A stretch of 64,000 nucleotides of DNA from Rhodocyclaceae bacterium (GCA_020247545.1 JADCIX010000005.1:62001-126000); one strand, 5' to 3'; shown: positions 21,512-32,119, counted from the first letter of the stretch. Numbers and translations are program-made. Notes: generated by a model from the letters alone, not told the origin.

Positions 21512-22918
21512 CTAGTGTAGGGATGAGTGCTCGGCAGGCTTTATAAGTGGTGCCATGACACTCAATGCCGCAAGCATCAGGATTATTTCCAGAATGTACA
21601 CAAACACGTAACCGCTTTCGGGTGACACCTGAACGACGCTGTCACCTCGGACCACGGTAATGCCGCTAACCACGTCTCGTAACACGCCCCCCAACGACAC
21701 CGCGACTCCTGCTGCCGTTGCTTGTACCGCCCCCCATGCACCAAGCGCTAGTCCCCGTTGATCGCTGGGGGCATGGTTCATCGTGGCCGTCAACGTGCCG
21801 TGGCTGAACAACCCGCCGCCCAGTCCGATAAGAAAGGCGCCAAAAGCAAACAGTATCGGCGACGCAAGTGACGCAGAAAAAATGACAGCCATAAATGCTG
21901 GAACACCAATGCCCGCCCCGTAACTAGCTATACGAAATGGATCGGCCCCCTGCGACAATACGCGAGACGCGTGGCCAAACCCGAGGAGGCCGCCGAGCGC
22001 CAGCGCCGCAGTCAGCCGTGTAGTGGCGGAAACTGACATTTCAAGGATTTGGCCACCATAAGGTTCGAGCAGGATATCTTGCATACTGAAAGCCATCGTC
22101 CCCAGACCAATGGCAGTCAACCGACGGAGCGCGCGCCCGTGCTCTGTAAAGTTGTTCCATGAATCGCGAAAACTTGGCTGCGGCGCGGTGGATAACGCCA
22201 ATTTGCGACTGCGTGGCTCTTGCTTCCAAAGTGCGATGATGTTTAACACCATCGTCACGACTGCGGCGGCTTGGATCACCTGAACCAAACGCAGCGGGCT
22301 GAACTCTGCCAGCGCCCAGCCAAAAACAAGCGCGCTGACGAACGTGCCAAACAACAACATGACGTACATCAGCCCTACCACCTTTGGCTGCGACTCTTCC
22401 GAGACAAGGTCAGTCGCGAGCGCCAACCCGGCGGTTTGAATCGTATGCAGACCCGCACCAACTAGGAAGAACGCCAAACCGGCACCAGCCTGCCCCACCC
22501 AGGCCGGCCATTCTTGTGCGTTACCGCCGCCTGACAACGCCAACAACGCAAAGGGCATGATCGCTAGGCCACCAAACTGAATCATTGTTCCGCGCCAGAT
22601 GAACGGGACCCGCTTCCAACCGAGCGCAGATCGGTATGTGTCCGAGCTGTGTCCGATCAAGGCGCGAAATGGCGCCACAATCACCGGCAGTGAAATCATG
22701 ATCGCGACCAGCGAAGCAGAAACGCCGAGCTCAACGATCATGACGCGATTTATCGTACCGACGAGCAGCACGAGCGCCATGCCCACAGAGACTTGAAATA
22801 ACGAGAGCCTTAACAGTTGCGATAGCGGTACTTCTGCGGTGGCAACATCGGCAAAAGGAAGGTAACGAGGGCCAAGATTTGCCCACGTTTCTATAAGTTT
22901 CCGGCTAACGCGGTTCAT
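21512..22918 (-). CDS. pucC: LH2 assembly protein PucC
   Basis: 468-residue PucC-family MFS-like protein with about 12 membrane helices, required for LH2 accumulation in Rhodobacter. Marks shared with LhaA are VGTINRVMIVELGVSASLV, LGWKRVPFIWRGTMIQFGG and FSMQDILLEPYGGQIL. It converges on pucBA instead of following it on the same strand, so it needs its own promoter. The 22919-23081 stretch upstream shows no perfect PpsR box. Assignment as PucC over a second LhaA rests on its LH2 neighbours. Confidence 0.9.
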   Translation of the reverse strand: MNRVSRKLIETWANLGPRYLPFADVATAEVPLSQLLRLSLFQVSVGMALVLLVGTINRVMIVELGVSASLVAIMISLPVIVAPFRALIGHSSDTYRSALGWKRVPFIWRGTMIQFGGLAIMPFALLALSGGGNAQEWPAWVGQAGAGLAFFLVGAGLHTIQTAGLALATDLVSEESQPKVVGLMYVMLLFGTFVSALVFGWALAEFSPLRLVQVIQAAAVVTMVLNIIALWKQEPRSRKLALSTAPQPSFRDSWNNFTEHGRALRRLTAIGLGTMAFSMQDILLEPYGGQILEMSVSATTRLTAALALGGLLGFGHASRVLSQGADPFRIASYGAGIGVPAFMAVIFSASLASPILFAFGAFLIGLGGGLFSHGTLTATMNHAPSDQRGLALGAWGAVQATAAGVAVSLGGVLRDVVSGITVVRGDSVVQVSPESGYVFVYILEIILMLAALSVMAPLIKPAEHSSLH

Positions 22919-23048
22919 TTTTGGTGTGCTCTCAACACGAATAACGACTTAACAACAATAGACGTTTGATAGCCATTTAGTGATCGCATACGAAACATTC
23001 GACATGCGTCTCGCGCCCGCGCGGCAAAATCTTCTGTCACTAATTTCA

Positions 23049-23113
23049 ACGAACAAGTTCGTCGTGAAATCCTACTCTACACAGCATTTGCGGCCCGGAG
23101 GCCGCAAATGCTG
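23049..23113. terminator. Strong hairpin between pufC and pucC
   Basis: A 14-bp perfect stem (23082-23095 with 23100-23113, loop CGGA) starts 24 bases beyond the pufC stop on the minus strand. A smaller palindrome ACGAAC-AA-GTTCGT (23049-23062) follows. No T-run follows, so it may act as a 3' mRNA-protecting hairpin for the puf transcript or a factor-dependent terminator. Confidence 0.6.
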
Positions 23114-23137
23114 ATACCACCAAAGAAAACAGTTTGG

Positions 23138-24205
23138 CTAACGCTTAGACACAACTTTCACAGGCGCGGCGGGGGCGTCTGTCTTGCTGATAAGTGCCGG
23201 AAAGTCCTTTGCCATTTGCGCGCCAAACAGTGGCTTGTAGGCTCCGGCATGACAAGTGGCGCAGTTCACTTTTGCCACGTCGCCACCCTCCCCCTTACGG
23301 CTTGCAGGGAATACGGAGGTGAGTGGCTCCATGTACTCATTGTTTAGGTTGCGTGACATCCTGATGCCGTGCCAAGCCGTAACCCGTTGCGGCGTGCTGG
23401 ATTCCCATGACGAGAATGAGCGGGTGTTGTGGCAATACGTACAGTTCACACCCAACCCTTCGGACATATGCACCATCAACGAATAGGTCCATTCAGTTTG
23501 TTTGGTAGTGTGAAGGTTACGCGTCTCGCCACGCATCGGCAGAGCCGTCGTACCAGCAGTACGTATTTCCATTGCTTGGCTGAGATACGGTGTCAATCCA
23601 TCGGCAGGCAGTGAGCTGAGACCAACATCTTTAGCGACCTTGTTCTGCAACCCATCACCTCCCACCATGCGTGAAGCTGTCTTGGCAGCCGGCGGCGTGA
23701 ACCAGACGTTCGCGGGAATATGTTCACCCCGGTGGCAGGTATAGCATGTCACGCCGGTGGCACCAACGTGTGCTTTATTGTCGACGTTGATGGCTTGTGT
23801 CATCTGCAACATCTTGCGGGCAACCACTTTTGTGTAAAGCGTGTCCGCCTCAAAGCCCTCGCCCGCCACGTGGCAGTAGTTACACCCTTCTTTGGGGGAC
23901 ACCCAGTTCGTAAGCGACACCATGGTGCGGGTAAATTCACCCACACTAATTCCGCCGAGCACTTGTACGTTCTTATACACCGTACTAGCGGGTGGCCCAC
24001 CATCTGTAATCGCCGGAACCACCTCGGGAACCGCATTGGCCGCCAATTGCTTGGGAACATCCCGGGGATTGTTGAGCTCGACCATTGCTGTCCCACGGAA
24101 GCCGCGCTGGTAGCTATCCACTGGCGGCCGTTCCCAGCAACCGGTTAACAAAGACGTGCCAAGAAGTGCAACGGATACTGCGGCTAGTCTTGAAAATGTC
24201 TTCAT
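23138..24205 (-). CDS. pufC: Reaction-centre tetraheme cytochrome c subunit PufC
   Basis: Membrane-anchored cytochrome that re-reduces the special pair. The 355 residues carry a lipoprotein-type signal ending at LLTGC (Cys at about residue 23) and four heme motifs: CNYCH, CYTCH, CTYCH and CATCH, spread from about residue 109 to 321. The ATG overlaps the pufM stop by four bases. It is last in the pufBALMC run. Presence of PufC and absence of pufX are typical of beta- and gammaproteobacterial phototrophs. Confidence 0.96.
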   Translation of the reverse strand: MKTFSRLAAVSVALLGTSLLTGCWERPPVDSYQRGFRGTAMVELNNPRDVPKQLAANAVPEVVPAITDGGPPASTVYKNVQVLGGISVGEFTRTMVSLTNWVSPKEGCNYCHVAGEGFEADTLYTKVVARKMLQMTQAINVDNKAHVGATGVTCYTCHRGEHIPANVWFTPPAAKTASRMVGGDGLQNKVAKDVGLSSLPADGLTPYLSQAMEIRTAGTTALPMRGETRNLHTTKQTEWTYSLMVHMSEGLGVNCTYCHNTRSFSSWESSTPQRVTAWHGIRMSRNLNNEYMEPLTSVFPASRKGEGGDVAKVNCATCHAGAYKPLFGAQMAKDFPALISKTDAPAAPVKVVSKR

Positions 24206-25179
24206 TTCGGCGCTCCTTGCAGCAAGGCGGGATCAATCACAGGCCCCGGGTAGACGGAAGGATACATAGGCGCAACGCCGTGTTTGACCGCCCACAAGTA
24301 CCAGTTGTCCACTACGGTACCCGTCAACAAGATTCCGATTCCACCAGTCAGCGGGCACAACACAGCGAACCACCAAGCCCAACGGTGGATAGACTCCATC
24401 GAGGCGTTGAAACCCATCGTCCAACGCCAGAACAGCGCTGCACGCTCGGAGGCTGTACCACGGTCTACGATCTGTTCAATTTCGCGCTCCCCACCGAACC
24501 TGCTCACCGCAAGAATTGTACCGGCGTGCATGGCGAACAACAGTGCCGATCCGTACAGAAAAACAATCGACAACATATGGAACGGGTTGTAGAACAGATT
24601 TCCGTATCGAATCGAAAACGCGGCTGTCCAATCCAAGTGCGGGAAAATACCGAACGGTACCGCTTCACCCCAATTGCCCATGATGACCGGACGGATAAAG
24701 CCAAGTACGAGATAGAGCCAGATCGCGGCCGCAAACGCCCACGCGACATGGGTTCCCATACCGAGCGATCTTGCACGTCGGTACATGCGCACCCACCATA
24801 ACAATATCGACATGGTTAGGAAAAAGCCTGCCATCAACCACCACCCACCTTCGTTCAATGGCGGGATACGCAGGCCATACGCGGGTGCCGGCGGCTCAAG
24901 TGCCAACCAAAACAGTTGCCGCACAAACTGCACCGGGTCCCAATTGACCGATGCCATCATGTTGAGGCCGATGATTTCGAATGCGATGAAAAAACACAGT
25001 ATCGATGCAACACCAAAGCCGCCTAGATAGAACGGCCCAACCTGGGCGTCGCCGAATTTGCCAAACCAGTAAACAAAGAATGGTTTGCCATCGCGTCCCC
25101 ACCAGTCACTCTTCGGCAGCGGAACACCGTCATACGGGGCGTGGACTTGGACTCTAGTAAAGATGTTTTGATATTCCAT
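24202..25179 (-). CDS. pufM: Photosynthetic reaction centre subunit M
   Basis: Integral reaction-centre subunit that binds BChl, bacteriopheophytin, the QA quinone and the non-heme iron. The 325-residue protein starts [22 protein letters not shown], has five membrane helices, and contains the [27 protein letters not shown] block with the special-pair His and an iron-ligand His. It lies 15 bases after pufL with GGAG before the ATG, and overlaps pufC. Confidence 0.97.
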   Translation of the reverse strand: MEYQNIFTRVQVHAPYDGVPLPKSDWWGRDGKPFFVYWFGKFGDAQVGPFYLGGFGVASILCFFIAFEIIGLNMMASVNWDPVQFVRQLFWLALEPPAPAYGLRIPPLNEGGWWLMAGFFLTMSILLWWVRMYRRARSLGMGTHVAWAFAAAIWLYLVLGFIRPVIMGNWGEAVPFGIFPHLDWTAAFSIRYGNLFYNPFHMLSIVFLYGSALLFAMHAGTILAVSRFGGEREIEQIVDRGTASERAALFWRWTMGFNASMESIHRWAWWFAVLCPLTGGIGILLTGTVVDNWYLWAVKHGVAPMYPSVYPGPVIDPALLQGAPK

Positions 25180-25194
25180 ATCTGTCTCCGTCCC

Positions 25195-26019
25195 TTATTT
25201 CCAAACCGGCAGGTTTAGCCACCAGCCCCACCACTCGGGCCAGCCGCGCGTCCAAAATGGTCCGCTGATCACAATACAAACAGCACTCCAGAACACCGCA
25301 CTAAGCGCGAGGAACAGGCCGAGGCGATGTACGCCAAGGGTGCCAATTGAGTAGCCGATGGCGTCGCGGAAAAACGTGTTTTCGTGCTCGGCGGTTTTGA
25401 CCGGCTCCCCCTTAGCGGGATTGGTAGACGACAGGATCAATCCACCATGTAGAGACAGTGCCAGTGCCGTTGCAAAGAAAAAACTGACAGCAATCATATG
25501 CGCCGGGTTGTAATGGAAATGCAGATACTGGTAACCGGTATTCGACACCCAGTCGAGGTGACTCATGATGCCGTAAGGGAAACCGTGACCCCACGCTCCC
25601 ATCAGCAAGGGGCGTATCACCACCAAGGTAACGTAGGCAAGAATCGCGAAGGCAAACGCAAACGGGACATGGAAACCCATTCCCAGCTTTCGGCAGATTT
25701 CGACTTCGCGCAACGCCCAAGAGACGAATGCACCGATTGCGCACACGGTGATTATCTGCCAAAGCCCGCCTTCCATTAGCGGTGCCAGACCTAACCCGTA
25801 CTTGAGGTCGGGCGGGGCAATGTTGATTTGCCACACATTCCAGGTTGGTCCTTGTGAGGCCCCCCATAAGATGAGCGCGGTGCCGACGACGGCAAAGAAT
25901 ATGGTGGTCACGCCAAAAAAACCAACGTAGAACGGCCCGACCCAAAAATCAAACAAATCGCCGCCTAGAAGCGTTCCCCCGCGAACTCGGTATTTCTTCT
26001 CAAAACTTAGCATCGCCAT
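25195..26019 (-). CDS. pufL: Photosynthetic reaction centre subunit L
   Basis: 274-residue L subunit, starting [36 protein letters not shown], with five membrane helices. The [31 protein letters not shown] block holds special-pair and iron-binding His residues and forms the QB side. Start at 26019 is supported by GAGGAG about seven bases upstream. A 269-base leader-like gap separates it from pufA. Confidence 0.97.
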   Translation of the reverse strand: MAMLSFEKKYRVRGGTLLGGDLFDFWVGPFYVGFFGVTTIFFAVVGTALILWGASQGPTWNVWQINIAPPDLKYGLGLAPLMEGGLWQIITVCAIGAFVSWALREVEICRKLGMGFHVPFAFAFAILAYVTLVVIRPLLMGAWGHGFPYGIMSHLDWVSNTGYQYLHFHYNPAHMIAVSFFFATALALSLHGGLILSSTNPAKGEPVKTAEHENTFFRDAIGYSIGTLGVHRLGLFLALSAVFWSAVCIVISGPFWTRGWPEWWGWWLNLPVWK

Positions 26020-26288
26020 GGCGCACTCCTCGAACGTGTCTGATTTTTTCTAACGAATCCTCAGGACACCTGTGGGTTCCTGACAGATTTTTGGAAATTC
26101 TTATTTCATGTATTGATACAGTCGGCAAAAATTGCCACCCTACCTAGCTACGATAATCTTGTTGTAAAACGAGTACATACGTCGTCTTGGTTAAACAACG
26201 GACGAAGTCAGTGCCGAAGTTCTACTTCGAATATGCGTAACAGCCGCACCCGACTTCGCCCGCCAACTACAAATGGACCGTTGCCACC
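26020..26288 (-). promoter_or_regulatory. pufA-pufL intercistronic region
   Basis: This gap holds no gene. It contains a small perfect hairpin CGAAGT-TCT-ACTTCG (26215-26229) close to the pufA stop. In Rhodobacter the pufA-pufL spacer carries stem-loops that protect the pufBA message and set the excess of LH1 over reaction centre. A similar role is inferred here from position and hairpin only. Confidence 0.5.
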
Positions 26289-26471
26289 TTACTTCGGCGC
26301 CGGTGCCATCTGACTCACTGCCGGACCGGCTTTCGCCGAAGGGCCAGCAAGCCAATTGAACCTGTCCGTACTGAGCAAGATGAAATGAATCACGATTGCC
26401 AGAGTGAACAGAAACGCCGCCAGTGCCACGAGAGCACGACGCGGGTCGAATAACGTCCAAATTCGCCACAT
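26289..26471 (-). CDS. pufA: LH1 antenna alpha subunit
   Basis: 60-residue LH1 alpha chain: [20 protein letters not shown] at the N-terminus, BChl ligand His in [18 protein letters not shown] (position 29), and a short Ala/Pro-containing tail. MWRIWxLFDPRR is diagnostic of LH1 alpha and distinguishes it from the LH2 alpha at 21.2 kb. A perfect AGGAGG sits before the ATG. Confidence 0.95.
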   Translation of the reverse strand: MWRIWTLFDPRRALVALAAFLFTLAIVIHFILLSTDRFNWLAGPSAKAGPAVSQMAPAPK

Positions 26472-26544
26472 GTTCCTACCTCCTAAAAAATTGCGACACA
26501 GTTACAGATCAAACCAGTTTGTTTCTAACGAAACGTGCTGGCAG

Positions 26545-26694
26545 CTACTGAAACCATGGCTTCCAGTTCCACACCAACACATGAGCCACAGTCGCAATTG
26601 CCGTGAATATCACCATACTGGAGACAAACAGACCGTGAAACGCTCTTGCTTCCTCAGCGGAAAGTCCCGACAGGGATTTACCTTGTTCCGACAT
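26545..26694 (-). CDS. pufB: LH1 antenna beta subunit
   Basis: 49-residue beta chain starting MSEQGKSLSGLSAEEARAFHGLF, with BChl ligand His at position 38 (TVAHVLVWNWKPWF). Read directly from the reverse strand; it is too short for most gene callers. It lies 73 bases upstream of pufA in the same operon. AGGAGG-like sequence (AAGGAGGTTTTGT) precedes the ATG. Confidence 0.95.
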   Translation of the reverse strand: MSEQGKSLSGLSAEEARAFHGLFVSSMVIFTAIATVAHVLVWNWKPWFQ

Positions 26695-26747
26695 ACAAAA
26701 CCTCCTTCACGAAGTTCCGAATCATCCTTCGACAACTCGGTACAGCA

Positions 26748-26766
26748 CCGTACGAATCCCGTACGG
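26748..26766 (-). repeat. Hairpin between the pufQ-like gene and pufB
   Basis: CCGTACG and CGTACGG form a 7-bp stem around a five-base loop, 54 bases upstream of pufB. A second short inverted repeat (GCCCT...AGGGC, 26811-26826) lies just after the pufQ-like stop. Both could mark an mRNA processing or stabilising 5' end for pufBA; this is inferred from position. Confidence 0.45.
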
Positions 26767-26841
26767 CGAGGATCACCATCCGCCGCTGTAACCCGAGACG
26801 GATGATTAACGCCCTAAATTCAGGGCATATTCTTTTGAACG

Positions 26842-27069
26842 CTAATCCATGAGCGCCATCGCCAATGTTGAACGCGCTTGGTTACTCGCTTCACCCAAAA
26901 TCGACGGGTGTTTTTTTGCCTCGCCGGCAGTCGGCACCAGCCTTGTTGCCAATACGATGACAAGGAATATCGGGAAGCTAATCACGAAGAGCAAATGGAA
27001 CAAACGCTCATCACGCTTCTTCAGATTCTGTCGTTCAGCCTCAACGAGGGTGCTATTGGATGTATTCAT
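26842..27069 (-). CDS. pufQ: Small membrane protein in the PufQ position
   Basis: 75 residues: a charged N-terminus ([15 protein letters not shown]), one membrane helix ([21 protein letters not shown], about residues 25-45) and a hydrophilic tail. It starts in the bchZ stop (ATGA overlap) and precedes pufB, exactly where pufQ sits in Rhodobacter. PufQ is a small single-helix protein linked to BChl supply and LH assembly. Helix placement and size agree, but sequence resemblance is weak by eye, so the name rests mainly on position. The gene itself is well supported by coupling. Confidence 0.6.
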   Translation of the reverse strand: MNTSNSTLVEAERQNLKKRDERLFHLLFVISFPIFLVIVLATRLVPTAGEAKKHPSILGEASNQARSTLAMALMD

Positions 27070-28535
27070 GCATTCGCTCCTTCCAAGAGTGCATCGCGTG
27101 CTTTTTCAACATGGGACTCCAAAACAATTTCGCCACCGGCAAGCCGGGTCTCGCGCTCTGCGCGGTCGCGCAGGCGTTTGGCAACAGAGATGCGAATCAG
27201 GACAGGTTGATCATCAACCATGGACTCAAGCAGCGCTTTTGCGGCGTCATTCCATGGCAACGCCTTGGTTGGTTTGGCGAGCGTCGCATCAACCTTATCC
27301 ATTTGACTGGCGAGTGGCAGGATGTGGAACAACATGTCAAACAGTGCGTTCGACACTTCCTGAATCAGATAGGTCGCACCCGAGTAGCCCATAAACGGCG
27401 TTCCGGTATGGCGGCGAATAATCGCGCCTGGAAACGAAGCCGGAATGTATGAAGTCCTGGCGCCACACTCGGCGAGATACATGCGTTCGTTGTAGCTCCC
27501 AAACATGACCAAGGGCGGCTTCTCGCGTACAAGTTGCCTAACAGTTTCGTTATCGGTCTTAGCGCCGGCCAAACGAGGAACCGCAAAGTGGCATGGCAAG
27601 CCCATTTCGGTTTCGAGGAAGTGGCGTATGCCGCGGGTGTAGGTCTCATTCGCGACCACCGCAAAACTCGCGGTACCGAAAAAATCCTGAGTCACAGAGC
27701 GCCATAAATCCCAAATAGGCTTGATGGTAGTGTGTTTTTCCCGTTCAATGAACGGCTCGGGATCAAGCCCCAGCAACTCGCCCAAACTGCGCAAAAACTT
27801 GGTGGTGCTGTGCAAGCCAATTGGCGCTTGTAGATACGGACGCTCAAGCCCTTCGCAGAGCATGCGGCCAAACTCGCGATACATACAAATATTGACCTCT
27901 GCGTCAGCAAGTTTGCGCACATCCGCAAGGTGACTGCCAAGCGGGAAAGTCATGTTGACCTTCGCGCCAATGCCCTCAACCAACCGACGGATCTCGGCCA
28001 GGTCGCTTGGCATGTTAAAGGTACCGTAAGCAGGTCCGATGATGTTCACCAAAGGGCGAACGACGCCATCAGCATCGGGAGTGCGCGGCTTCGCTTCAGG
28101 CACTGCGCCGCGCTTGTTGCCGTACTCCGTCCACAGCCAGTACATTGCGCGGTTCGCACATTGCCACTGATCCTCGTCGATGGTGCGTGGCAAAAAGCGT
28201 AGGATGTTGGTGCCTTCTGGTGTTACACCGCCGCCAATCATTTCCGCAATCGACCCGGTCACCACCACTGCAGGCAGGTCTGGGTCAAGTGTGGAGTGCG
28301 CTTGTTTCATAGCGCCCTCGGTACCATCGCGGCCAAGATGTTCTTCCGCCAGTCCGGTTACAACAATCGGCAACTCATGCGGCGGCAGTGCATCTGTGTA
28401 GTGCAAGACGGAGGTCACCGGCAAATTTTCGCAACCCACCGGGCCATCGATTACAACCTGCAAGCCCTTGATGGCCGTGAAAACATACACCGCCCCCCAA
28501 TACCCGCCTGCGCGATCATGGTCAAGCACGAGCAT
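27066..28535 (-). CDS. bchZ: Chlorophyllide a reductase subunit BchZ
   Basis: Beta-type subunit of the nitrogenase-like chlorophyllide a reductase (BchXYZ), which reduces ring B. 489 residues start [51 protein letters not shown], with a cluster-ligand Cys in GPVGCENLP. The C-terminal [12 protein letters not shown] helix is typical. It shares one base with bchY (TGATG) and four with the pufQ-like gene, linking pigment and antenna expression. Confidence 0.96.
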   Translation of the reverse strand: MLVLDHDRAGGYWGAVYVFTAIKGLQVVIDGPVGCENLPVTSVLHYTDALPPHELPIVVTGLAEEHLGRDGTEGAMKQAHSTLDPDLPAVVVTGSIAEMIGGGVTPEGTNILRFLPRTIDEDQWQCANRAMYWLWTEYGNKRGAVPEAKPRTPDADGVVRPLVNIIGPAYGTFNMPSDLAEIRRLVEGIGAKVNMTFPLGSHLADVRKLADAEVNICMYREFGRMLCEGLERPYLQAPIGLHSTTKFLRSLGELLGLDPEPFIEREKHTTIKPIWDLWRSVTQDFFGTASFAVVANETYTRGIRHFLETEMGLPCHFAVPRLAGAKTDNETVRQLVREKPPLVMFGSYNERMYLAECGARTSYIPASFPGAIIRRHTGTPFMGYSGATYLIQEVSNALFDMLFHILPLASQMDKVDATLAKPTKALPWNDAAKALLESMVDDQPVLIRISVAKRLRDRAERETRLAGGEIVLESHVEKARDALLEGANA

Positions 28536-30070
28536 CAGATCATCTCCTCTGCTTTTTTCATCTTCATCAGTTTGATGACCTGTCGCTTGGTGTAATCCTT
28601 GAACTCAGGCCGGTCCTGCGGCACGCCGTTGGCGGCTTCCCACACACCTGAGGTATGGCCTTCACCGACACCGGTGAAAAAATCTTTCATGGTCTCGAAG
28701 CGGCCTTTGTTCGCCAGCGCAGCATTGATCACCGTTGCGAGTGAGCCGGCACCAGCAGGCCCCATCAGCGGGCGGGCAGAAATCAGATTCGTGAAATACA
28801 AACCTGGAATGGTTGCCTCTTTGGCTGCCTGGACAATTGGCGTGGTGCCAATTGCGAGGTCGGGCTTGAATTCACGCATTGCTGCGAGGTCCTGCTCAAG
28901 AGAAGCCCGATACTGCACATGCACCCCGCGTGCCTCCAGCCACTCACGATCAAGATCACTCCACTGGGTTTGCGGGCATGCAGTACCGACGTAACGGAGA
29001 TCCGCACCTGACTCCACCAGCAGGCGTGCGACCAACAGTTCTGATCCCTCGTAGCCGCTCATGGTGATGCGCCCCTTGATGGGCATTGCCGATAGCGCAC
29101 CTTTAATCGCTGGAAGAATGCGATTTTTTGCCGCATCAATTTTGTCTTGCGGCGTATTGGTCGCAACACCAATGTTCTGCAACCATGATTCTGTGCCGTC
29201 GTAGCCCACCGGTGCCGAACCGACGATCGTGCGCCCGGCGGCTGAAAACTCTCGCAAGCTGGCTGTGTAGAAGGGATGAATGGCGGCGACGGCGGCACAA
29301 TCAAGTGCGGCGTAGAGTTCACGCCACTCGCGTGTTGGCACTACCGGCCCTGCCGCCAACCCCATCGGCTCCAACATCATGCCGATGGTCATCGGGTCAA
29401 CCGGAAAGACCTCACCAACAATCGAGATTGTCGGCTTTTCGTTTTTGCCGTGGCGTGGCGCTTGCACCGGCCCCTGCTCTGCTTCGCCACGCGCGTACTT
29501 GAGCATCGCACCAGCAAGAACGTCTTTCGCTTCGGCATGTGTCGGCACGCCAAAGCCGGGAACATCGATTCCAATGATCCGAACACCATTGATTTCTTTA
29601 GGCAGCAACTGTAAAGGCACGCCGCTGGCCGTTGGCACACACAAGTTAATGATCACAACAGCGTCATACAGCGAGGGATCCGCCAACTTGTAGGTCGCTT
29701 CGCGGATGTCTTCGAACAACTTACCGGTGACCAACGATTCCGAATTGAACGGAACGTAGCCCACCGTTCGACGCGCACCGTAGAAGTGGGAGGTGAATGT
29801 CAATCCGTAGACACAACAAGCTGAGCCCGACAAAACCGTCGCCGTACGCCGCATGCGGAGTCCGACGCGCAAGGATCCGAACGCGGGACACATCGACTGT
29901 GGCTGGTCGTGTGGTCCTTTCGGATAGTCTTTTGCGTACTGATCCAATGTCTCGGTCTTGCCTGCGCTTTTGGCGGCAGAGAGCATCTGCTCTTTGCCGG
30001 AGTGGCAGCCAAGCCCGTCAACCTTGATGGCCTCAGGGTTCGCGATTGGTGTTTGATCGATATCTTGCAT
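28535..30070 (-). CDS. bchY: Chlorophyllide a reductase subunit BchY
   Basis: Alpha-type subunit of BchXYZ, 511 residues. Visible blocks are [38 protein letters not shown] with ligand Cys, and [21 protein letters not shown] with further cysteines. The C-terminus contains [25 protein letters not shown]. It lies nine bases after bchX and overlaps bchZ by one base. Confidence 0.96.
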   Translation of the reverse strand: MQDIDQTPIANPEAIKVDGLGCHSGKEQMLSAAKSAGKTETLDQYAKDYPKGPHDQPQSMCPAFGSLRVGLRMRRTATVLSGSACCVYGLTFTSHFYGARRTVGYVPFNSESLVTGKLFEDIREATYKLADPSLYDAVVIINLCVPTASGVPLQLLPKEINGVRIIGIDVPGFGVPTHAEAKDVLAGAMLKYARGEAEQGPVQAPRHGKNEKPTISIVGEVFPVDPMTIGMMLEPMGLAAGPVVPTREWRELYAALDCAAVAAIHPFYTASLREFSAAGRTIVGSAPVGYDGTESWLQNIGVATNTPQDKIDAAKNRILPAIKGALSAMPIKGRITMSGYEGSELLVARLLVESGADLRYVGTACPQTQWSDLDREWLEARGVHVQYRASLEQDLAAMREFKPDLAIGTTPIVQAAKEATIPGLYFTNLISARPLMGPAGAGSLATVINAALANKGRFETMKDFFTGVGEGHTSGVWEAANGVPQDRPEFKDYTKRQVIKLMKMKKAEEMI

Positions 30071-30079
30071 CGTGTTGGC

Positions 30080-31093
30080 CTATACGGTGTCGTAGACCAC
30101 TTCGAGGGAAGCGCGCTTGTCTTCGGTCTTGCCGCACATGTCGAATTGGGTGGCGGGCTCCAGCACATAGTCCCGACCGGTAACGTCCGAAGAAAACAGG
30201 CCGAGCAATTGGTCTTGGGTAAGCGGTGTTGGCCGCACCGGTGGCGCTTCGCCGACATTCTTCGCCAACTCTTCGAAGAGTGGACCCCACTGCGTATTGG
30301 GGCGACCAATGATTTCATAACTTGCTGATTTACGACGGATATCATCGTGCGCCGGTATCGCGGCGAGCACGGGGATTCCGGCACTTTCGGCAAACTTTGC
30401 TGCTTCACCGGTACCGTCGTCCTTGTTTATCACCATCCCGGCGACACCGACGTTGCCGCCGAGCTTGCGGAAGTACTCCACCGCACTGCACACATTGTTG
30501 GCGACGTATAACGACTGTAAATCGTTTGATCCAACGACGATGACCTTCTGGCACATGTCTCGCGCAATCGGCAGACCAAACCCACCACAAACGACGTCGC
30601 CCAAAAAATCAAGCAATACGTAATCAAATCCCCACTCGTGGAAGCCGAGTTTTTCGAGCGTTTCAAAGCCATGGATGATGCCGCGACCGCCACAACCGCG
30701 GCCAACTTCTGGTCCACCGAGCTCCATCGCATAAACGCCATCACGCTTAAAACATACGTCGCCAATCGCGACAGCCTCACCGGAGAGCTTCTTCTTCGAT
30801 GAGGTTTCGATGATCGTCGGACAGGCCTTGCCACCAAACAAAAGTGATGTGGTGTCACTCTTTGGATCGCAACCAATAAGCAGTACTTTCTTGCCCTGCT
30901 GCGCCATCATGTAGGACAAATTGGCCAGCGTGAAACTTTTGCCGATACCGCCTTTTCCGTAGATCGCGATAATCTGCGTCGCTTTGGTCACCGGGCCGGT
31001 TGCGACCGCGTCTGGCTCGATCGAGGCTTCGGCCCGCAAGTTGTTCTTCATAAACTGCACGGGCGATATGGTTGTTCCAGCGGCTTCACTCAT
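30080..31093 (-). CDS. bchX: Chlorophyllide a reductase iron protein BchX
   Basis: NifH-like ATPase of 337 residues that donates electrons to BchYZ. The P-loop [20 protein letters not shown] lies near residue 42. Cluster-ligand cysteines are in GPEVGRGCGGRGIIHG and [15 protein letters not shown]. The longer N- and C-terminal extensions distinguish it from BchL at 13.8 kb. It overlaps bchC by four bases (ATGA). Confidence 0.96.
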   Translation of the reverse strand: MSEAAGTTISPVQFMKNNLRAEASIEPDAVATGPVTKATQIIAIYGKGGIGKSFTLANLSYMMAQQGKKVLLIGCDPKSDTTSLLFGGKACPTIIETSSKKKLSGEAVAIGDVCFKRDGVYAMELGGPEVGRGCGGRGIIHGFETLEKLGFHEWGFDYVLLDFLGDVVCGGFGLPIARDMCQKVIVVGSNDLQSLYVANNVCSAVEYFRKLGGNVGVAGMVINKDDGTGEAAKFAESAGIPVLAAIPAHDDIRRKSASYEIIGRPNTQWGPLFEELAKNVGEAPPVRPTPLTQDQLLGLFSSDVTGRDYVLEPATQFDMCGKTEDKRASLEVVYDTV

Positions 31094-32028
31094 GCATCTC
31101 TCCAGTCGAGAATCATCTTTAAACAGCGCGGATCGCCGAATGCGGTCCGGTAGGCATTACTCGCGTCGTCAGCCGGCGAGCGGTGTGTGATAAGGCCATC
31201 CAGCGAAAGGCGCCCGGATGCGACCAGATCTCTTACTGCGACGAGGTCACTAGGCTGCCATTGGGCGGCAATACGGATACGAGCTTCCCTCATGAATGCA
31301 GGTGGGAACGTAAACGACATCGGTTCATCGTAGAACCCGGCAAGCATGATCTCGCCGCCCGGAGCCATGCGCGAAATAAGCAAATCCAAAATATTCGAGT
31401 CGCCGCTGACGTCACAAATGGCTTTGTAGTTGCGCTTGGCATCTGTGGTGGGATCAACCACTTCGTAGCCTTCGCCACCGAGCCTACGTTCTGCGTTGGT
31501 TTCCCAAACAACAGGATTTCCACCGCACAAGACAGCAATACGGGCAAGCACACGACCTAACACGCCGTGGCCAACGATCAAATCAGGTTGCGCGGCTGCG
31601 GCACCAGAAGTGACATGGTAAGCAGTCGCCGCTAAGGCGAGCAAAACACCATTTTCGCCGATCTGGTTATCGATCCGTAGCGCTCTTGCGCCGGGCAAGA
31701 CCACCCGTTGCGCCGCTCCACCAAACAAGCCTTTGACGTCACCAAAACACTTGGCACCCGGGACAAATACATTGTCCCCCTCGGATAGGCCGGAGGATTT
31801 GCCCGCTTGCACCACGCGCCCTACTGACTCGTAGCCTGGCACTAATGGGTAGCCCATGCCCGGAAATGCCGGCATGCGACCAGACCACAACAATCGCTCC
31901 GTGCCGGTGCTGATGCCACTCCAATCAATATCGACGACGACGTCGGCATCACCCGCAGCATCCAGCGTCAAATGACTGATTACGAGTTGCTCTGGTTGCT
32001 CCAACACAACCGCTTTGGTCTGATTCAC
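31090..32028 (-). CDS. bchC: Bacteriochlorophyllide a dehydrogenase BchC
   Basis: Oxidises the 3-hydroxyethyl group of bacteriochlorophyllide to acetyl. The 312-residue protein belongs to the zinc-type alcohol dehydrogenase/MDR superfamily; VPGYESVGRVVQAG and the VGHGVLGRVLARIAVLCGG nucleotide-binding motif are visible. The start is a GTG at 32028 with AGAAC before it. It heads the bchCXYZ-puf string and has a promoter with two PpsR boxes. Confidence 0.94.
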   Translation of the reverse strand: MNQTKAVVLEQPEQLVISHLTLDAAGDADVVVDIDWSGISTGTERLLWSGRMPAFPGMGYPLVPGYESVGRVVQAGKSSGLSEGDNVFVPGAKCFGDVKGLFGGAAQRVVLPGARALRIDNQIGENGVLLALAATAYHVTSGAAAAQPDLIVGHGVLGRVLARIAVLCGGNPVVWETNAERRLGGEGYEVVDPTTDAKRNYKAICDVSGDSNILDLLISRMAPGGEIMLAGFYDEPMSFTFPPAFMREARIRIAAQWQPSDLVAVRDLVASGRLSLDGLITHRSPADDASNAYRTAFGDPRCLKMILDWRDA

Positions 32029-32087
32029 TCAAGTTCTCCGACTTGGGGGTAGCGCCAGTCACAGACAAAAAACACCTGTGTGACGAA

Positions 32088-32105
32088 TGTCATAATACTC
32101 TGACA
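32088..32105. promoter_or_regulatory. PpsR/CrtJ-type operator at bchC, promoter-proximal
   Basis: TGTCATAATACTCTGACA is a perfect TGT-N12-ACA box. It covers the predicted -10 of the bchC promoter and is separated by eight bases from the second box, the close pairing reported for CrtJ/PpsR at bchC in Rhodobacter. Confidence 0.82.
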
Positions 32106-32119
32106 CTTCACTATGTCAA
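32092..32119 (-). promoter_or_regulatory. Predicted sigma70 promoter of bchC operon
   Basis: On the minus strand TTGACA (32119-32114) and TATTAT (32097-32092) are 16 bases apart. Transcription would start near 32085 and read bchC, X, Y, Z and possibly puf. Both hexamers lie inside PpsR boxes. Confidence 0.7.

Noticed and set aside
23114-23137. Possible pufX or extra puf gene after pufC
   Set aside because: Only 24 bases lie between the pufC stop and the hairpin; no coding frame exists.
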